Assembly: GCA_024697625.1 (NCBI GenBank) | Contig: JAILFJ010000028.1 | Coordinates: forward strand, 1-64,000 | Length of the DNA stretch: 64,000 nt | From: Oscillospiraceae bacterium | Lineage (GTDB): Bacteria; Bacillota; Clostridia; Oscillospirales; Oscillospiraceae | Direction of reading: 5' to 3' | Shown here: one piece after another, positions 9,141-18,433 of the stretch | Layout of the letters: each line of letters begins with the position of its first letter | Numbering within the stretch: the first letter of the stretch is position 1 | Made by a program: the position numbers and the translations under genes | The notes under the pieces: generated by a model | What the model saw: the letters and a program-made list of their open reading frames with translations, nothing else | Database searches by the model: none | Told to the model about the DNA's origin: nothing

Positions 9141-9203
9141 TCTCAGTCTATCTTTTCCTTGCTTTTTTTTTCCCCGGGTGCTATGATTACGATGGTGATG
9201 GAT

Positions 9204-9572
9204 ATGACAATATATGAATCTGCAGAAGATTATCTGGAAGCAATGCTCATGCTGAAGGAAGAACGCGGCTACATCCGTTCGGTTGACGTAGCCGAAAAGC
9301 TCGGTGTGACAAAGCCCAGTGTCAGTTACGCCACCAAGCGTCTGAGAGAGAATGGGTATATCACATTTGATCCGGCCGGGATGATTGTGCTGCTGGAACC
9401 CGGGCTGGAGATCGCCGAGCGCATGTACGAGCGGCACAAGCTTCTGACTGAGCTTCTGGTCAACCTGGGCGTCAGCCCGGAGACTGCCCGGAAAGATGCC
9501 TGCAAGATCGAGCACGATCTCAGTGTTGAGACCTTCGACGCCATACGCAGGCATGTTCGAGAGCATCATTGA
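9204..9572 (+). CDS. DtxR/MntR-family metal-dependent repressor
   Basis: A 122-residue regulator of the short MntR type without an SH3 tail. The winged helix reads SVDVAEKLGVTKPSVSYATKRLRENGYI, and the dimerisation domain carries metal-ligand-like residues (ERHKLLTELLVNLGVSPETARKDACKIEHDLSVET). The N-terminal MTIYESAEDYLEAMLML has the conserved Glu/Asp region. Several in-frame ATGs lie upstream; this start was chosen because the family sequence begins here and GGTGAT precedes it. Divergence from feoAAB suggests it represses that operon when iron (or manganese) is plentiful. Confidence 0.9.
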   Translation: MTIYESAEDYLEAMLMLKEERGYIRSVDVAEKLGVTKPSVSYATKRLRENGYITFDPAGMIVLLEPGLEIAERMYERHKLLTELLVNLGVSPETARKDACKIEHDLSVETFDAIRRHVREHH

Positions 9573-9690
9573 GCCGAAGCATTCAGGCTCTCACCCCGTC
9601 AAAGTCCCGGACTTAGATTGGTGTTCATAAGACAGTTTTGAACAAAAACTGATTTTGGGCATCTGACTGACAGGGTTGGCAACAAAAAAA

Positions 9691-9733
9691 GGAAGATGAT
9701 CTGCATTATCGTGTACAGGTCATCTTCCTTTTT
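9691..9733. terminator. Terminator at the end of the RiPP-like operon
   Basis: A 9-bp perfect stem (GGAAGATGA at 9691-9699, TCATCTTCC at 9720-9728) with a 20-base loop, followed by TTTTT on the plus strand. On the minus strand it is also followed by a run of T (AAAAAAA at 9684-9690 on plus). It closes both the regulator transcript and the minus-strand operon that ends near 10169. Confidence 0.75.
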
Positions 9734-10168
9734 ACCTAATTATACAACAAAGAAAGCAGCGGTAGACATCCTCCCATGCGTCATTGGTCTCCAGCCCGAT
9801 GCTGTCCGGTGTGATAGGACACCTCTTGCCCTTCAGGCAAAAGATTGTCTCCATATTTTTCCCATCCATGCACCTTTCCTGCTGAGGCATTCTTGCAACC
9901 GCTGTTTTGCCTTTTCCATCCACGCAGTGAGAAGCGCATCGACCGCAGCGGCGGCGTCATCGACATTGAAAGTGTGCTCCTGTTCTGGATCCCACAGAGC
10001 GTTAAGCTCCTGCTTATTACGTAACGGCAGTCTGCCGACCGATGCAGGAATAGCCGACGCCGATAGAATTGTCAGCAATCCGGGACTACATGGCAGCGAC
10101 TTCGGAATGACGGAATCGGAAGCGATGCCGTGCCAGGAGTTTGTGATTGAGGTAATACATTTTTTGCC
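9732..10168 (-). pseudogene. Degraded, frame-broken remnant of unknown gene
   Basis: Between the nucleotidyltransferase stop and the terminator the minus strand reads as protein-like sequence in alternating frames. One piece contains LNALWDPEQEHTFNVDD and AAAAVDALLTAWMEKAKQRL; a following frame gives KGKRCPITPDSIGLETNDAW. Stops and frame changes interrupt it. It looks like a decayed gene of the same operon, but I do not recognise the family. It agrees with the decay seen in the neighbouring genes. Confidence 0.4.
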
Positions 10169-11419
10169 TCAATTGAGACCCTTTCTCTGCTTCTCCACGA
10201 TCTTCACTTCCCGGATTACTTTCTTCCTTCTGACTGTTGCTATTACCACTATCCTGTATATCCACACCAGAGGAATGCACATTTTATATTTTGCCAAAGG
10301 ATACCAGGGACGCAACAACTCCTGCGTGGGAAACAGCCTGCTGAGATAGTACTTGAACCTCATCCAGCCGGTCACTTTTTCCTGTTCTCCGATCACTTTT
10401 TTCATCCGGCTTCGGATATTGTTTTCCATCGAACCATAAGGTCCGCATTTCTGCACAAACGAAAGCATTTCTGCTTCCTTGTCCGGCAGATTATCCAATG
10501 CTTTATCATCCCCGAATAGATGAAAGGATAAAGACCGGTTGAGTTCTTCAAATTCCCGGATGCCCAGCTTTTCCGTTTCTGCAGCTACATAATCCATATC
10601 CAAGGTCACCTTCTTCAGATACACATAAGTATCCACAAGGGATCTCAGACCTGTGCCTCCGGCGGAATAGTGTTTATATTCATGCGCAACCATATAGATA
10701 TAAAAATCTTCCGGAGAAAAATGATAGCCGTATCGGTTGTTTTCGTCCGGAAGAAGCCGTGTTTTTACATCCCTATAGTATTCCTGCAGTTTTGTTTCAT
10801 GACATATGCCAAAGAGCGACCGGTGCAGCTCAAAATTACAAACCGGCTCCTTGTGATAGCAGTCATCATTTCCTGTGCCGAAATTCTCTGAAGAGAACCC
10901 CATATCCTCCATGATTGCTTTTACTTCATCCGCACAGGACTCGTCAAACAGAATATCATGATCCGCCATCTGCCGAAGCCCATATGCCGGATAATACGCT
11001 TTCAGCACCGCACCTTTCAGCGGGACATACCAGATCCCGGCCTGCTCAAGCTTTTCAAACAGTACCGCCATCTCCGCGTCCATCAGCCCCAGCTTGCGGA
11101 TGGCCTTTGCCTTAGCCTGAATAAAGGAATGCTCATATATGCCCGCGCTTTCCAGCGCATGCCCCACAAGCGCCGTCAGCAGGTGCTGTTTTGCCGCCTT
11201 ATAGAGCAGATCCGTATCCAGACCTTTCGCCCACTCCCGTTCCGGCGTCTCACCGTTTACGGCACACGCACCCAAGCGGATTACGGCATCCAGCGCTTTA
11301 CGGTATTCATCATTTGTCATAGGCGTATCCACCAGCTTACCACCTCTGAACCGGTTCGCATATTCTTCTGAAGCAACAAAAGAAATACTACCCTTTCTAT
11401 ATTGCTTTTTTCTCAACAA
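10169..11419 (-). CDS. Nucleotidyltransferase-family protein (NTP_transf_5 type)
   Basis: A 416-residue protein with the uncharacterised nucleotidyltransferase fold common in peptide and polysaccharide clusters. The key stretch is [20 protein letters not shown] followed by ADHDILFDE, the Gly-Ala and DxD-like metal site. A helical middle contains [18 protein letters not shown], and the C-terminus is basic. It begins at a TTG inside the end of the ABC transporter gene; ATG at 11320 is an alternative start. It lies last in an operon of RiPP-type genes, where it may modify the peptide, but its reaction is unknown. The frame is intact, unlike several neighbours. Confidence 0.75.
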   Translation of the reverse strand: MLRKKQYRKGSISFVASEEYANRFRGGKLVDTPMTNDEYRKALDAVIRLGACAVNGETPEREWAKGLDTDLLYKAAKQHLLTALVGHALESAGIYEHSFIQAKAKAIRKLGLMDAEMAVLFEKLEQAGIWYVPLKGAVLKAYYPAYGLRQMADHDILFDESCADEVKAIMEDMGFSSENFGTGNDDCYHKEPVCNFELHRSLFGICHETKLQEYYRDVKTRLLPDENNRYGYHFSPEDFYIYMVAHEYKHYSAGGTGLRSLVDTYVYLKKVTLDMDYVAAETEKLGIREFEELNRSLSFHLFGDDKALDNLPDKEAEMLSFVQKCGPYGSMENNIRSRMKKVIGEQEKVTGWMRFKYYLSRLFPTQELLRPWYPLAKYKMCIPLVWIYRIVVIATVRRKKVIREVKIVEKQRKGLN

Positions 11420-13207
11420 GGCCGTCTTCCGAAAATTCCAGCACCTTATCGCAAATGGAAAGCACCGCAGGTCTGTGCGTCACAATGATCACCGTCTTGT
11501 CTGTCATCTCCCGCAGGTTTGCCAGAAGCCTCTTCTCCGTCTCTGTATCCAAGGCGCTTGTCGCCTCATCCAGAAGAAGCACCGGCGCATCTGAAAAAAT
11601 CGCCCTCGCGATCGCCAACCTCTGCATCTGCCCCTCAGAGAGCCCTGTACCACGCTCTCCCAGGACCGTATTCAATCCAAGTTCCAATTCTAAGACGAAG
11701 CTTTCCGCGCACGCTAATTGAAGCGCATGCCACAGTCGATCGTCATTTCCGGCATTCTCCGGATGCGCAAAAGAAACCACTTCCCGGATACTGCCGTTCA
11801 TCAGCGCGTTGCCCTGCGGAACATAAGCAAACATCCTTCTGTGTTTTGCAGTCAGCACACCTTCTCTGCCGCTTTCATCTCTATAAAAATACATCCGGCA
11901 TCCGGCCTGAAGACACACATAAGAAGCTTCAGCGCGGTTGATTTTCCGCATCCGCTCTGTCCCGTAAAGGCCACGTATTCGCCTTTCTTCACGGAAAAGG
12001 AAAGCTCTTCAAGTATCGTCGGTGTCTTATCGTCACTGCCCGCATCAATCCTTTCAAACCCACTGTTTGCAATACCCGCAGCAGGCAGATAGGTAAAGGC
12101 CACGTCCCGGCATCCAAATTCCAGAAGCCCTGCATAGAACCGGTCAGTCTCCTGCTGCGAGAGACGATCCGACTGATCTTTTGAAAAGCGTTCTGCTTCC
12201 ATCAGCCTTTCCGCCGATGCGATCGTGGCATAATACTTCGGAAGGTATCCGGTGATATTGGCAAACGGAGCCTGGATCTGTGTAATCAGCTGCGTGATTG
12301 CCGTGAGAGTACCGAAACTGATTGTTCCCATCAGTATCCCATAGCCGCACCAACCCACGCCAAGCAGAACCATCCCGTTCATGGCCGTGCCGAATCCGAT
12401 ATTGCAGAGATTGGAGAAGCGGTTCTTCTTCATTCTGGCCGCTTTGTGCTCCTCCGCTTTTTCGTGTGTGCCTGTACTGGTCTGATCTTCTGCCGCAAAA
12501 GAACGGATTATCAGCATGTTCCCGATTCTCTCCTGAAGGAAGATACGGAGCCTTCCGTCTGCCTCCTGTACCTTTTTGTGCATCCTTTTGAGCACCTTCC
12601 GGAACAGCAAGGTTAACAGCACCAGCACAACACCGCCCGGTATCAGGATAGCGGCAAATCCCAGCTCCAGTATGACGATCAGTACAAGTGCACTGATGAG
12701 CTTTACCACCATTTCCGCGAGTCCCGGAATAATGTCAACAGAATGATTTGCGACTACCACCGTATCATTTGTCAGTCGGTTCATCCATTCCCCGGAATGC
12801 ACTGCACTGACACACAGATAATCCCTCGACAGCAGGGTATCCATAAGTCTTTCCTTGAAGAGATTCTCAAAAGTAGCCTTGGAAAGCTCCGTCAGCCATC
12901 GTATGATCGCACGAAGGCAGATCTGTCCGGCAACCAGAAGGATTATCAGGAGAAGTCCGCGAAAGAATTCCGTTCTGTTATGCACTACGGCAGCATCCAC
13001 GATCCTTCGTAAAAGAAGCGCATAGAGTACTCCAGATGCGCCTTGAAGAGCCTGAATGATCGTCAGGAATACGATATAGATTTTACGGCCTCCCAGTATA
13101 GAAAAGAGCCATTTTTCTATAGGATTCTTCCTGTTCCTTATAGCAGTCTTTTGACCGTTACTCACCTTTCTCTTGTCCTTTACGGTTTCTTCCGATCTCT
13201 TTTCCAT
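11397..13207 (-). pseudogene. ABC exporter (fused membrane and ATPase domains), frameshifted
   Basis: The first frame (13207 to about 11906) encodes a six-helix exporter membrane domain and the Walker A motif GQSGCGKST. The reading frame then changes, and the rest (to 11397) holds YVPQGN (Q-loop), [14 protein letters not shown] (signature), [13 protein letters not shown] (Walker B) and VTHRP (H-loop). Together they make one normal exporter of about 600 residues. The break lies in a tandem 7-bp repeat (two copies of CCGGATG on the minus strand, 11892-11905); a third copy would restore the frame and give [14 protein letters not shown]. It likely exported the product of the RiPP-like operon. Confidence 0.85.
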
Positions 13208-13403
13208 TTTTCCGTCGTACGAAGGCAGATCCTTTAAGAAGCAATGCCTTCAAAAAGAACAGCCGACACCACAAAAGAACATACAGACCATATCTCCATC
13301 CGGAAAGCGGCAGCTCTTTTCCATTTCTTACAACCGCTGTTAATCTGCCGGCTATATTCTGATCCGTGATACCATATTCCCGGTGCCAAGGCGCCTTCCT
13401 TAC
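13158..13403 (-). pseudogene. 3' remnant of S24/S26-type signal peptidase-like gene
   Basis: Directly after PqqD, in a frame with no start codon, about 80 codons read WHREYGITDQNIAGRLTAVV, then GWRYGLYVLLWCRLFF and a basic tail, ending at a stop inside the ABC gene. This matches the C-terminal part of short S24/S26 peptidase-like proteins that accompany PqqD, kinase and ABC genes in Clostridia (a membrane-near Trp/Arg segment after the last strand). The catalytic N-terminal half is missing, so the gene is dead by truncation. Confidence 0.6.
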
Positions 13404-13660
13404 TCACCCAAGGCATCGATCTTACAAAGCGCGGATAATACCTTTTGCACATCCGCAGTGATCACTTCTTCCGGTGCGTCAAAGCGCTCTTTCATTGCCG
13501 CAATGATCTTTTCCTCTGTGGTATCTTCGGTCAAAAGCCCAAGGATGACCCCCAGTGTTTTGTTTCCCTTCACAAGACCGGAAAAGCCTGCCCCGCCTGT
13601 CGGTATCAGCAGTGATTCACTGCCGGTCTCATGCGGTATGAATTCTTTTTTCAGCTTCAT
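13400..13660 (-). CDS. PqqD-family RiPP recognition protein
   Basis: An 86-residue protein with GGAGGGG before its ATG. The second half, VILGLLTEDTTEEKIIAAMK followed by a helix ending in LSALCKIDALGE, is the winged-helix RiPP recognition element of PqqD. Such proteins bind the leader of a precursor peptide and deliver it to modifying enzymes. Here the frame is complete, and a 29-residue precursor-like gene lies 950 bases upstream in the same operon. The partner modifying enzyme is not visible intact. Confidence 0.8.
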   Translation of the reverse strand: MKLKKEFIPHETGSESLLIPTGGAGFSGLVKGNKTLGVILGLLTEDTTEEKIIAAMKERFDAPEEVITADVQKVLSALCKIDALGE

Positions 13661-13875
13661 CTCATTGGCCCCTCCTTTATTTGCTCGTTTTGAACAGAAC
13701 CGATCTGATTTCGTTATATTCCAGACCCTTTTATAATGGAATCTCATGAGAACCTTTCATCTCGCAAAGGTCTTCATCACGCCATAAGCAGCGCAGAGCC
13801 TCTGTATGAGATGCGTTTTCCGCTGAAAACGCCGTGGGAACTGCGGCTTTCCTGATGAAAGGATTACATGGCTTA

Positions 13876-14285
13876 TCATGCTTTCACCATATTATAAGAA
13901 AGCTCTGCCGCACAGATGTCCATGTTGCAGCGGAGCCTGTATAATTTCACATCCAACCGGTCCAGCAAAAAAAGGGTTCTCTTCATGGCATCCGGGTCTG
14001 TGGGGAGTTAGATCTGCTGCAAGAGCAACGGATATGCCTCGGCCTTTGTGGTTTCCCGAATCTTATTATCAGAAGCCCTCTCCAGCATACAGATCGCTCG
14101 TTCGTAAGTTCAATTTCGGCATCATCGGCAGACTTTTTACGTTCATAGTCAATATCTGCCTGCGTGACAGTCACAGGATAATCAGCAGACTCGTCCGTCA
14201 GATAGTCAGCGCAGTATTCGTGTACCGCAGCATAGATAGAATCGATTTCTGCGACCTTGTCAGCTGTTTTATATCTATTTACCAT
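13876..14285 (-). pseudogene. PEPCK/HPr-kinase-like protein, internally deleted and frameshifted
   Basis: The 5' part (14285 downward) encodes MVNRYKTADKVAEID and PVTVTQADIDYERKKSAD, the N-terminal domain typical of the HprK/PEPCK-like kinases found in PqqD clusters. After about 70 codons the frame breaks. A second piece ending at 13876 reads YRLRCNMDICAAELSYN before its stop, which is the usual C-terminal end of the same family. The nucleotide-binding middle (P-loop region, roughly 200 residues) is absent. So this is one gene with a large internal deletion. Confidence 0.65.
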
Positions 14286-14440
14286 ACTTGTTTAGCACCT
14301 TATCTTTAATCCTTTGCGGATAACTGCAGCGCATCACAAAAGTTTCATAGATATAATCTTCCCGATAGCAGGGAAAACGGCAGGGCTGCCGAAGTTGTCT
14401 GCCGTATCATTTGGACATATCCGGCCAGGAACGGCAATTA

Positions 14441-14512
14441 TCAGTCATTGCCGCCGATTTCCGCACCAACGATAGTTGTGATGGCATCTTCTGCATAAAG
14501 AAATGATTGTAT
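14441..14512 (-). pseudogene. Degraded second precursor-like gene
   Basis: The frame reads FLYAEDAITTIVGAEIGGND and then a stop. The core AEDAITT lines up with VEDVITT in the intact precursor-like gene at 14608-14697. A ribosome-binding-like GTGAGGTGA lies just upstream, but the matching start codon is in another frame, so the copy appears frameshifted at its 5' end. It lies between the intact precursor and the kinase remnant on the same strand. The similarity is short, so this is a suggestion rather than proof. Confidence 0.4.
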
Positions 14513-14607
14513 TCACCTCACGCAAGAATTTCGTATTGATCTTTTATTAGAACTGCTTCCTTTGGATGATACATTTCTGATGCAGAAGATGTCAGCTTTT
14601 CTCATCA

Positions 14608-14697
14608 CTATTCAGCTTCATCTGTGGGGCTGGTTGTAATCACATCCTCCACATCAAATGTGATGATTTCCATTTCCAAGGCAGTATACTTTTCCAT
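14608..14697 (-). CDS. Candidate RiPP precursor peptide (EDVITTS type)
   Basis: A 29-residue gene with GGAAAGGAGAG upstream. It starts MEKYTALEMEIITF and ends VEDVITTSPTDEAE. The pattern of an early Tyr, a hydrophobic-acidic stretch, then E-D-V-I-T-T-S recurs in very short clostridial proteins found beside PqqD, kinase-like and ABC genes. YxxxxM near the start is like the YxxP leader motif bound by PqqD-type proteins. The same frame is open upstream to 14826 (72 residues in all, with AGGA before that ATG), so a longer form or a leader is possible. The modification and final product are unknown. Confidence 0.55.
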   Translation of the reverse strand: MEKYTALEMEIITFDVEDVITTSPTDEAE

Positions 14698-14826
14698 TGC
14701 AGGATCTCTCCTTTCCTTTGGTCTCATACCAAAAAGCCAATGGATGAAGGATTGCAGCACACCTTCATCTGACAGCTGTTCGGTATGGAAATCTTCAAAC
14801 AGGGCGTAGTGATGTCCGGAATACAT

Positions 14827-15355
14827 CCATATCCTGATCCGGCGGGTAAACCGCAGGATCTTTTACAAATACATTATAACAAAAACCTTGTTGAATCTCA
14901 ACAAAAAGATTGCCGCCATTTTCTGTAAATCTACCAATAAAAACTTGAATTTCGGACATAAAAGTGGTTAAATCGGGGCGTGGAAAACGAATTGAAGGCA
15001 TATGCCTAGCGCATGGGATCAAAAGGACAGCACAGGCTGCGCAAAACGATCATCATTCGTCCATGCACCACTTACCGGGTATGCAGTCTGAATTCAAGGA
15101 TCGAGCGTGGCAGCAGCATCTTTTATGTACCGCTGAGCAGGAACTTTGCGCAGGAAGAAGGCGCGGAGGATCAAAATCCTTGTTGGAACATAGCAGCAAC
15201 TGAAAAGCGTACGCCGAAGAGTGATGCTTCAACGTCGTGCAAGGTCGAAGAGGTTGAAAAGAATATGACATTTCGCTTTCAAAATTATTCCAGTTTTTGT
15301 CAAGAGAGTGCCCTTGACAGATTTGCTGCATCCATAACAACTATTGGAGGCGGCC
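14827..15355. other. Divergent intergenic region between RiPP-like operon and EPS gene
   Basis: About 530 bases without a convincing gene. The left part holds the minus-strand promoter at 14873-14901. On the plus side TTGACA at 15313-15318, followed 15 bases later by TAACAA, is a weak promoter candidate for the sugar transferase. An open plus-strand frame here lacks a ribosome binding site and any family resemblance. Confidence 0.4.
14873..14901 (-). promoter_or_regulatory. Sigma-70-type promoter of the RiPP-like operon
   Basis: On the minus strand TTGAGA (14896-14901) and a perfect TATAAT (14873-14878) are separated by 17 bases in AT-rich sequence. Transcription would start near 14866 and run through the precursor-like gene, kinase remnant, PqqD, exporter and nucleotidyltransferase. 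It is one of the best promoter matches in the window, although the operon behind it is partly broken. Confidence 0.75.
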
Positions 15356-16891
15356 ATGTATAAACGGGATTATTCCGGTTGGCTGAAGCACTATGATTTT
15401 ATCCTGATGGATATCATTTCTGTCTTTCTGGCCATGTTCTTCGCGCGCTGGATCTATCTGGGGAAGCCTGTTCATTCTTTGATGTATGCCAGCATAACCA
15501 TTGTCCTTGTCTTGCTCGACGCGATGATCCTCGTGATGTTCAACAGCATGCACAATGTTATGCACCGAGGCTATGCCGTCGAGTTTGCGATGACCTTCCG
15601 GCATACGCTGATTCTGTACTCGATACTGGCACTCCTCCTCTTCGCGTCCAAGGCCTCGCAGTCCTATAGCCGCGTGACGATCTTCCTCTCCGCAATCCTG
15701 TACTTTCTGTTCTCCTACATCTCCCGGGTTGTGTGGAAGCGTTTCTTTATACAAAGCGGGCGAGCGAAGCCGAAGAAGAACATGATCCTCATCTGCTCGG
15801 AGAGCAACGTAGAGCGCGTCCTCAGCAAGAGTGAAGAGGGCTTGGCCAGGGCGAGGTTTGTCGGCGTTGTGCTGACGAACCGGAACGGCGAGGGAGAGCA
15901 GATTTGCGGTCTCCCGATTGTGGCAAACCTCAAAAATGCCGCCGACTACATATGTCGCGAATGGATCGACGAGGTTTTCTTTTATCAGGAAAAGCTGTCA
16001 GAACTGGATGCCGGGATAACGGACCCTCCGTTCGTCTCCGCTTCCGGGGAAGAACTGCCGGAGGAGAGAGCGGATAACCCGGGAGAGAACTTTGAGAACG
16101 GCACAGTTGCCACGCTGCTGGAACAGTGCCGTCTTATGGCTCTTCCGATCCATATCCGCGTACCCCTGGTCGGGCTGAGTGACAAGAGCTTTCTGGAAAA
16201 GGTGAACGGCTTCAACGTTGTCACCTTCACCGCAAACTATGCCTCACCCCTGCAGCTCTTCCTGAAGCGGCTGATGGACATCGCCGGAGGCCTGATCGGA
16301 AGCCTTGTCGCACTCCTTGTCGTCATTATTGTCGGACCGATTATTAAAAAACAGTCCCCCGGTCCAGTTATCTTCAAGCAGGAGCGTATCGGTCAAAACG
16401 GAAAGCACTTCAAAATTTATAAGATTCGCTCGATGTACATGGACGCCGACGAGCGAAAAAAAGAGTTCACGGAACAGAACCGAGTTTCGGACGGTATGAT
16501 GTTTAAGCTTGAGTTTGATCCGCGAATCATCGGAAACAAGATTCTGCCGGACGGGACCCGGAAAACCGGTATCGGCGAATTCATCCGCTCATATTCTCTG
16601 GATGAATTGCCTCAATTCTGGAACGTGCTGAAGTCGGAGATGAGTATTGTGGGAACCCGCCCACCCACAGTCGATGAATGGGAGAAATACCAGTACCGCC
16701 ACCGGGCCAGACTATCCTTCAAGCCCGGCATCACCGGCATGTGGCAGGTCAGTGGCAGGAGCAATATCACAGACTTTGAGGAGGTTGTACGCCTCGACAC
16801 AGAATACATCGAGCGCTGGAGCCTCGGCCTCGACATCCGTCTGATCCTGAAGACAGTGAAAAGCATATTCACCAAGGACGGAGCGATGTAA
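15356..16891 (+). CDS. Exopolysaccharide priming sugar transferase
   Basis: A 511-residue polyprenyl-phosphate glycosylphosphotransferase. Four or five N-terminal membrane helices are followed by a nucleotide-binding-like middle (MILICSESNVERVL), one more helix near residue 310, and the bacterial sugar transferase domain with KIRSMYMDAD, LDELPQFWNVL and SIVGTRPP, then FKPGITGMWQVSGRSN. It loads the first sugar phosphate on the lipid carrier at the inner membrane face. The ATG at 15356 has GGAGG six bases upstream. It faces the convergent EPS operon and probably starts the same polymer. Confidence 0.92.
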   Translation: MYKRDYSGWLKHYDFILMDIISVFLAMFFARWIYLGKPVHSLMYASITIVLVLLDAMILVMFNSMHNVMHRGYAVEFAMTFRHTLILYSILALLLFASKASQSYSRVTIFLSAILYFLFSYISRVVWKRFFIQSGRAKPKKNMILICSESNVERVLSKSEEGLARARFVGVVLTNRNGEGEQICGLPIVANLKNAADYICREWIDEVFFYQEKLSELDAGITDPPFVSASGEELPEERADNPGENFENGTVATLLEQCRLMALPIHIRVPLVGLSDKSFLEKVNGFNVVTFTANYASPLQLFLKRLMDIAGGLIGSLVALLVVIIVGPIIKKQSPGPVIFKQERIGQNGKHFKIYKIRSMYMDADERKKEFTEQNRVSDGMMFKLEFDPRIIGNKILPDGTRKTGIGEFIRSYSLDELPQFWNVLKSEMSIVGTRPPTVDEWEKYQYRHRARLSFKPGITGMWQVSGRSNITDFEEVVRLDTEYIERWSLGLDIRLILKTVKSIFTKDGAM

Positions 16892-16942
16892 AGAGAAGGC
16901 TGCTGCCGGCCGCGGAACTGCTGAGGATGCTTTGTCTGAGCC

Positions 16943-18337
16943 TTAGGATTGCTGTTGGTTTTTTCGATGAATCAACAGCTTTCTGTTTATGAAAAAGCAA
17001 AACACAGTACCGATCAACAGATTGATACAATTCAGTACAAAGCTTTTCTGCCAGCAGATCACGCACATAATCAACAGAATAGCCAGATAGGATATGATTT
17101 TCGGATAATCGATCTTCATATGATACTTCTTGTTTATATCAGCTGTTCTGAACGCGAAGAGGAACAGGTAACCTGCTACCGTAGAAATTGAGGCAGCATA
17201 AATCCCGATTCTTTTTATGAAAAGCAAATCAATTACAAGATTGACAACTGCGGCAGCAAAAGTGGTTAATCCGAAAGAAACCGTGTTTTTGTTCGCCACA
17301 TAAACTCCTCCGTAGAAGGCAGAGAGAAGCGAAAAGAAGAAGCCTAGAAACAGAATCGGTATATGGGGATATGCGTCTGAATAATCGCCTTTAATAAACA
17401 GGGAGAACAGAATCGGCGTTCCTGCGATAAGCATGGCAGTCGCTCCGACTGTAATGCAAAATACAGTATTAAAAACACTTGCGTAATAGTCTTCTTTATC
17501 CGCATCCTCTGCGTATACAGATGCATTTTCATGCCAGGCATAGGTAAAAGTGGTCTTGATCAGATTCAGAAGCGACGGGATCTTATTGGCAACACCGTAC
17601 ACTGCCGTAGCTTCAAGACCGATAAAAGCCGTAATAACGGTTCTGTCGGAGATATTGAGAACCCAGTCAGACAGAACCGTAGGCACAAGCGGCCATGAGT
17701 ATTGAAGCATCTGTACGATCAAATGCTTGTTGATCTGCCTGATTTTTACATAAGGAAATACTTTTCCGCATACGATCAGCACGGCGTTGCTCGCCAAAAA
17801 TGCAATATTAAAAGACAGCAGCAAGCCGATCAAACCCATGTCCGCATACTTCACACAAACAACGACCAGCACCATCTCCGTGAATGCCTGTACTACCGCG
17901 CTGATCGAATATACCATATTCCCGTCCATTCCGCGCACGACCTGACGCATGGTGAGTACGAGGGTATCCAGGAAAAAATAGAGACAGATCATCAGTCTCA
18001 GCGATAATGGAAGCTTGAGCAGCAAGCAGTATACGATCACCAATGAAACAACTGAAATACTGATAATATAAAACAACAGGCTTGAAATGATCTTTTCTGT
18101 TTTCTGCCTGTTGTTTCTTGCCTCAACAAGAAACCGGAAAGCCGCGGTATGGATCTGTAATGTGATGAACGGAAGCATACAGGAAACCAATGTAATAATA
18201 AGGTCATATGTGCCATATTCCGTCTTGTTCAGCCCTGCCGTTACGATCGGCAGTGTGATCAGGCTGACCAGTTTGGGGAGGAAAGTCCCTATAGAAATAA
18301 TAGCTGAGTTTTTAACAAGTGCTTTTTCTCTGCTCAT
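16943..18337 (-). CDS. Oligosaccharide flippase (Wzx/MATE-like)
   Basis: A 464-residue protein with about 12-14 hydrophobic helices, beginning KNSAIISIGTFLPKLVSLI, the usual start of polysaccharide flippases. It should move lipid-linked repeat units across the membrane. It is the last gene of the minus-strand EPS operon, 96 bases after the MenD-like gene, and converges with the priming transferase. Base composition is more AT-rich than in the flanking housekeeping genes, a common sign of transfer for EPS genes. Confidence 0.88.
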   Translation of the reverse strand: MSREKALVKNSAIISIGTFLPKLVSLITLPIVTAGLNKTEYGTYDLIITLVSCMLPFITLQIHTAAFRFLVEARNNRQKTEKIISSLLFYIISISVVSLVIVYCLLLKLPLSLRLMICLYFFLDTLVLTMRQVVRGMDGNMVYSISAVVQAFTEMVLVVVCVKYADMGLIGLLLSFNIAFLASNAVLIVCGKVFPYVKIRQINKHLIVQMLQYSWPLVPTVLSDWVLNISDRTVITAFIGLEATAVYGVANKIPSLLNLIKTTFTYAWHENASVYAEDADKEDYYASVFNTVFCITVGATAMLIAGTPILFSLFIKGDYSDAYPHIPILFLGFFFSLLSAFYGGVYVANKNTVSFGLTTFAAAVVNLVIDLLFIKRIGIYAASISTVAGYLFLFAFRTADINKKYHMKIDYPKIISYLAILLIMCVICWQKSFVLNCINLLIGTVFCFFINRKLLIHRKNQQQS

Positions 18338-18433
18338 GATTTTCTACACTCAATTATCAGGATTAGCGTTTTTGCATTCTTTATATTACAGGTCATATTC
18401 GAACGGAAAAGTACAGGATTTTTGCATCCGGTA

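Noticed and set aside
11880..11920. Programmed ribosomal frameshifting in the ABC exporter
   Set aside because: No slippery heptamer with a downstream structure is evident, and several neighbours are also broken; repeat-unit loss explains it better.
15013..15363. Plus-strand frame just before the sugar transferase
   Set aside because: No ribosome binding site, mixed composition, and it runs into the sugar transferase start in another frame.
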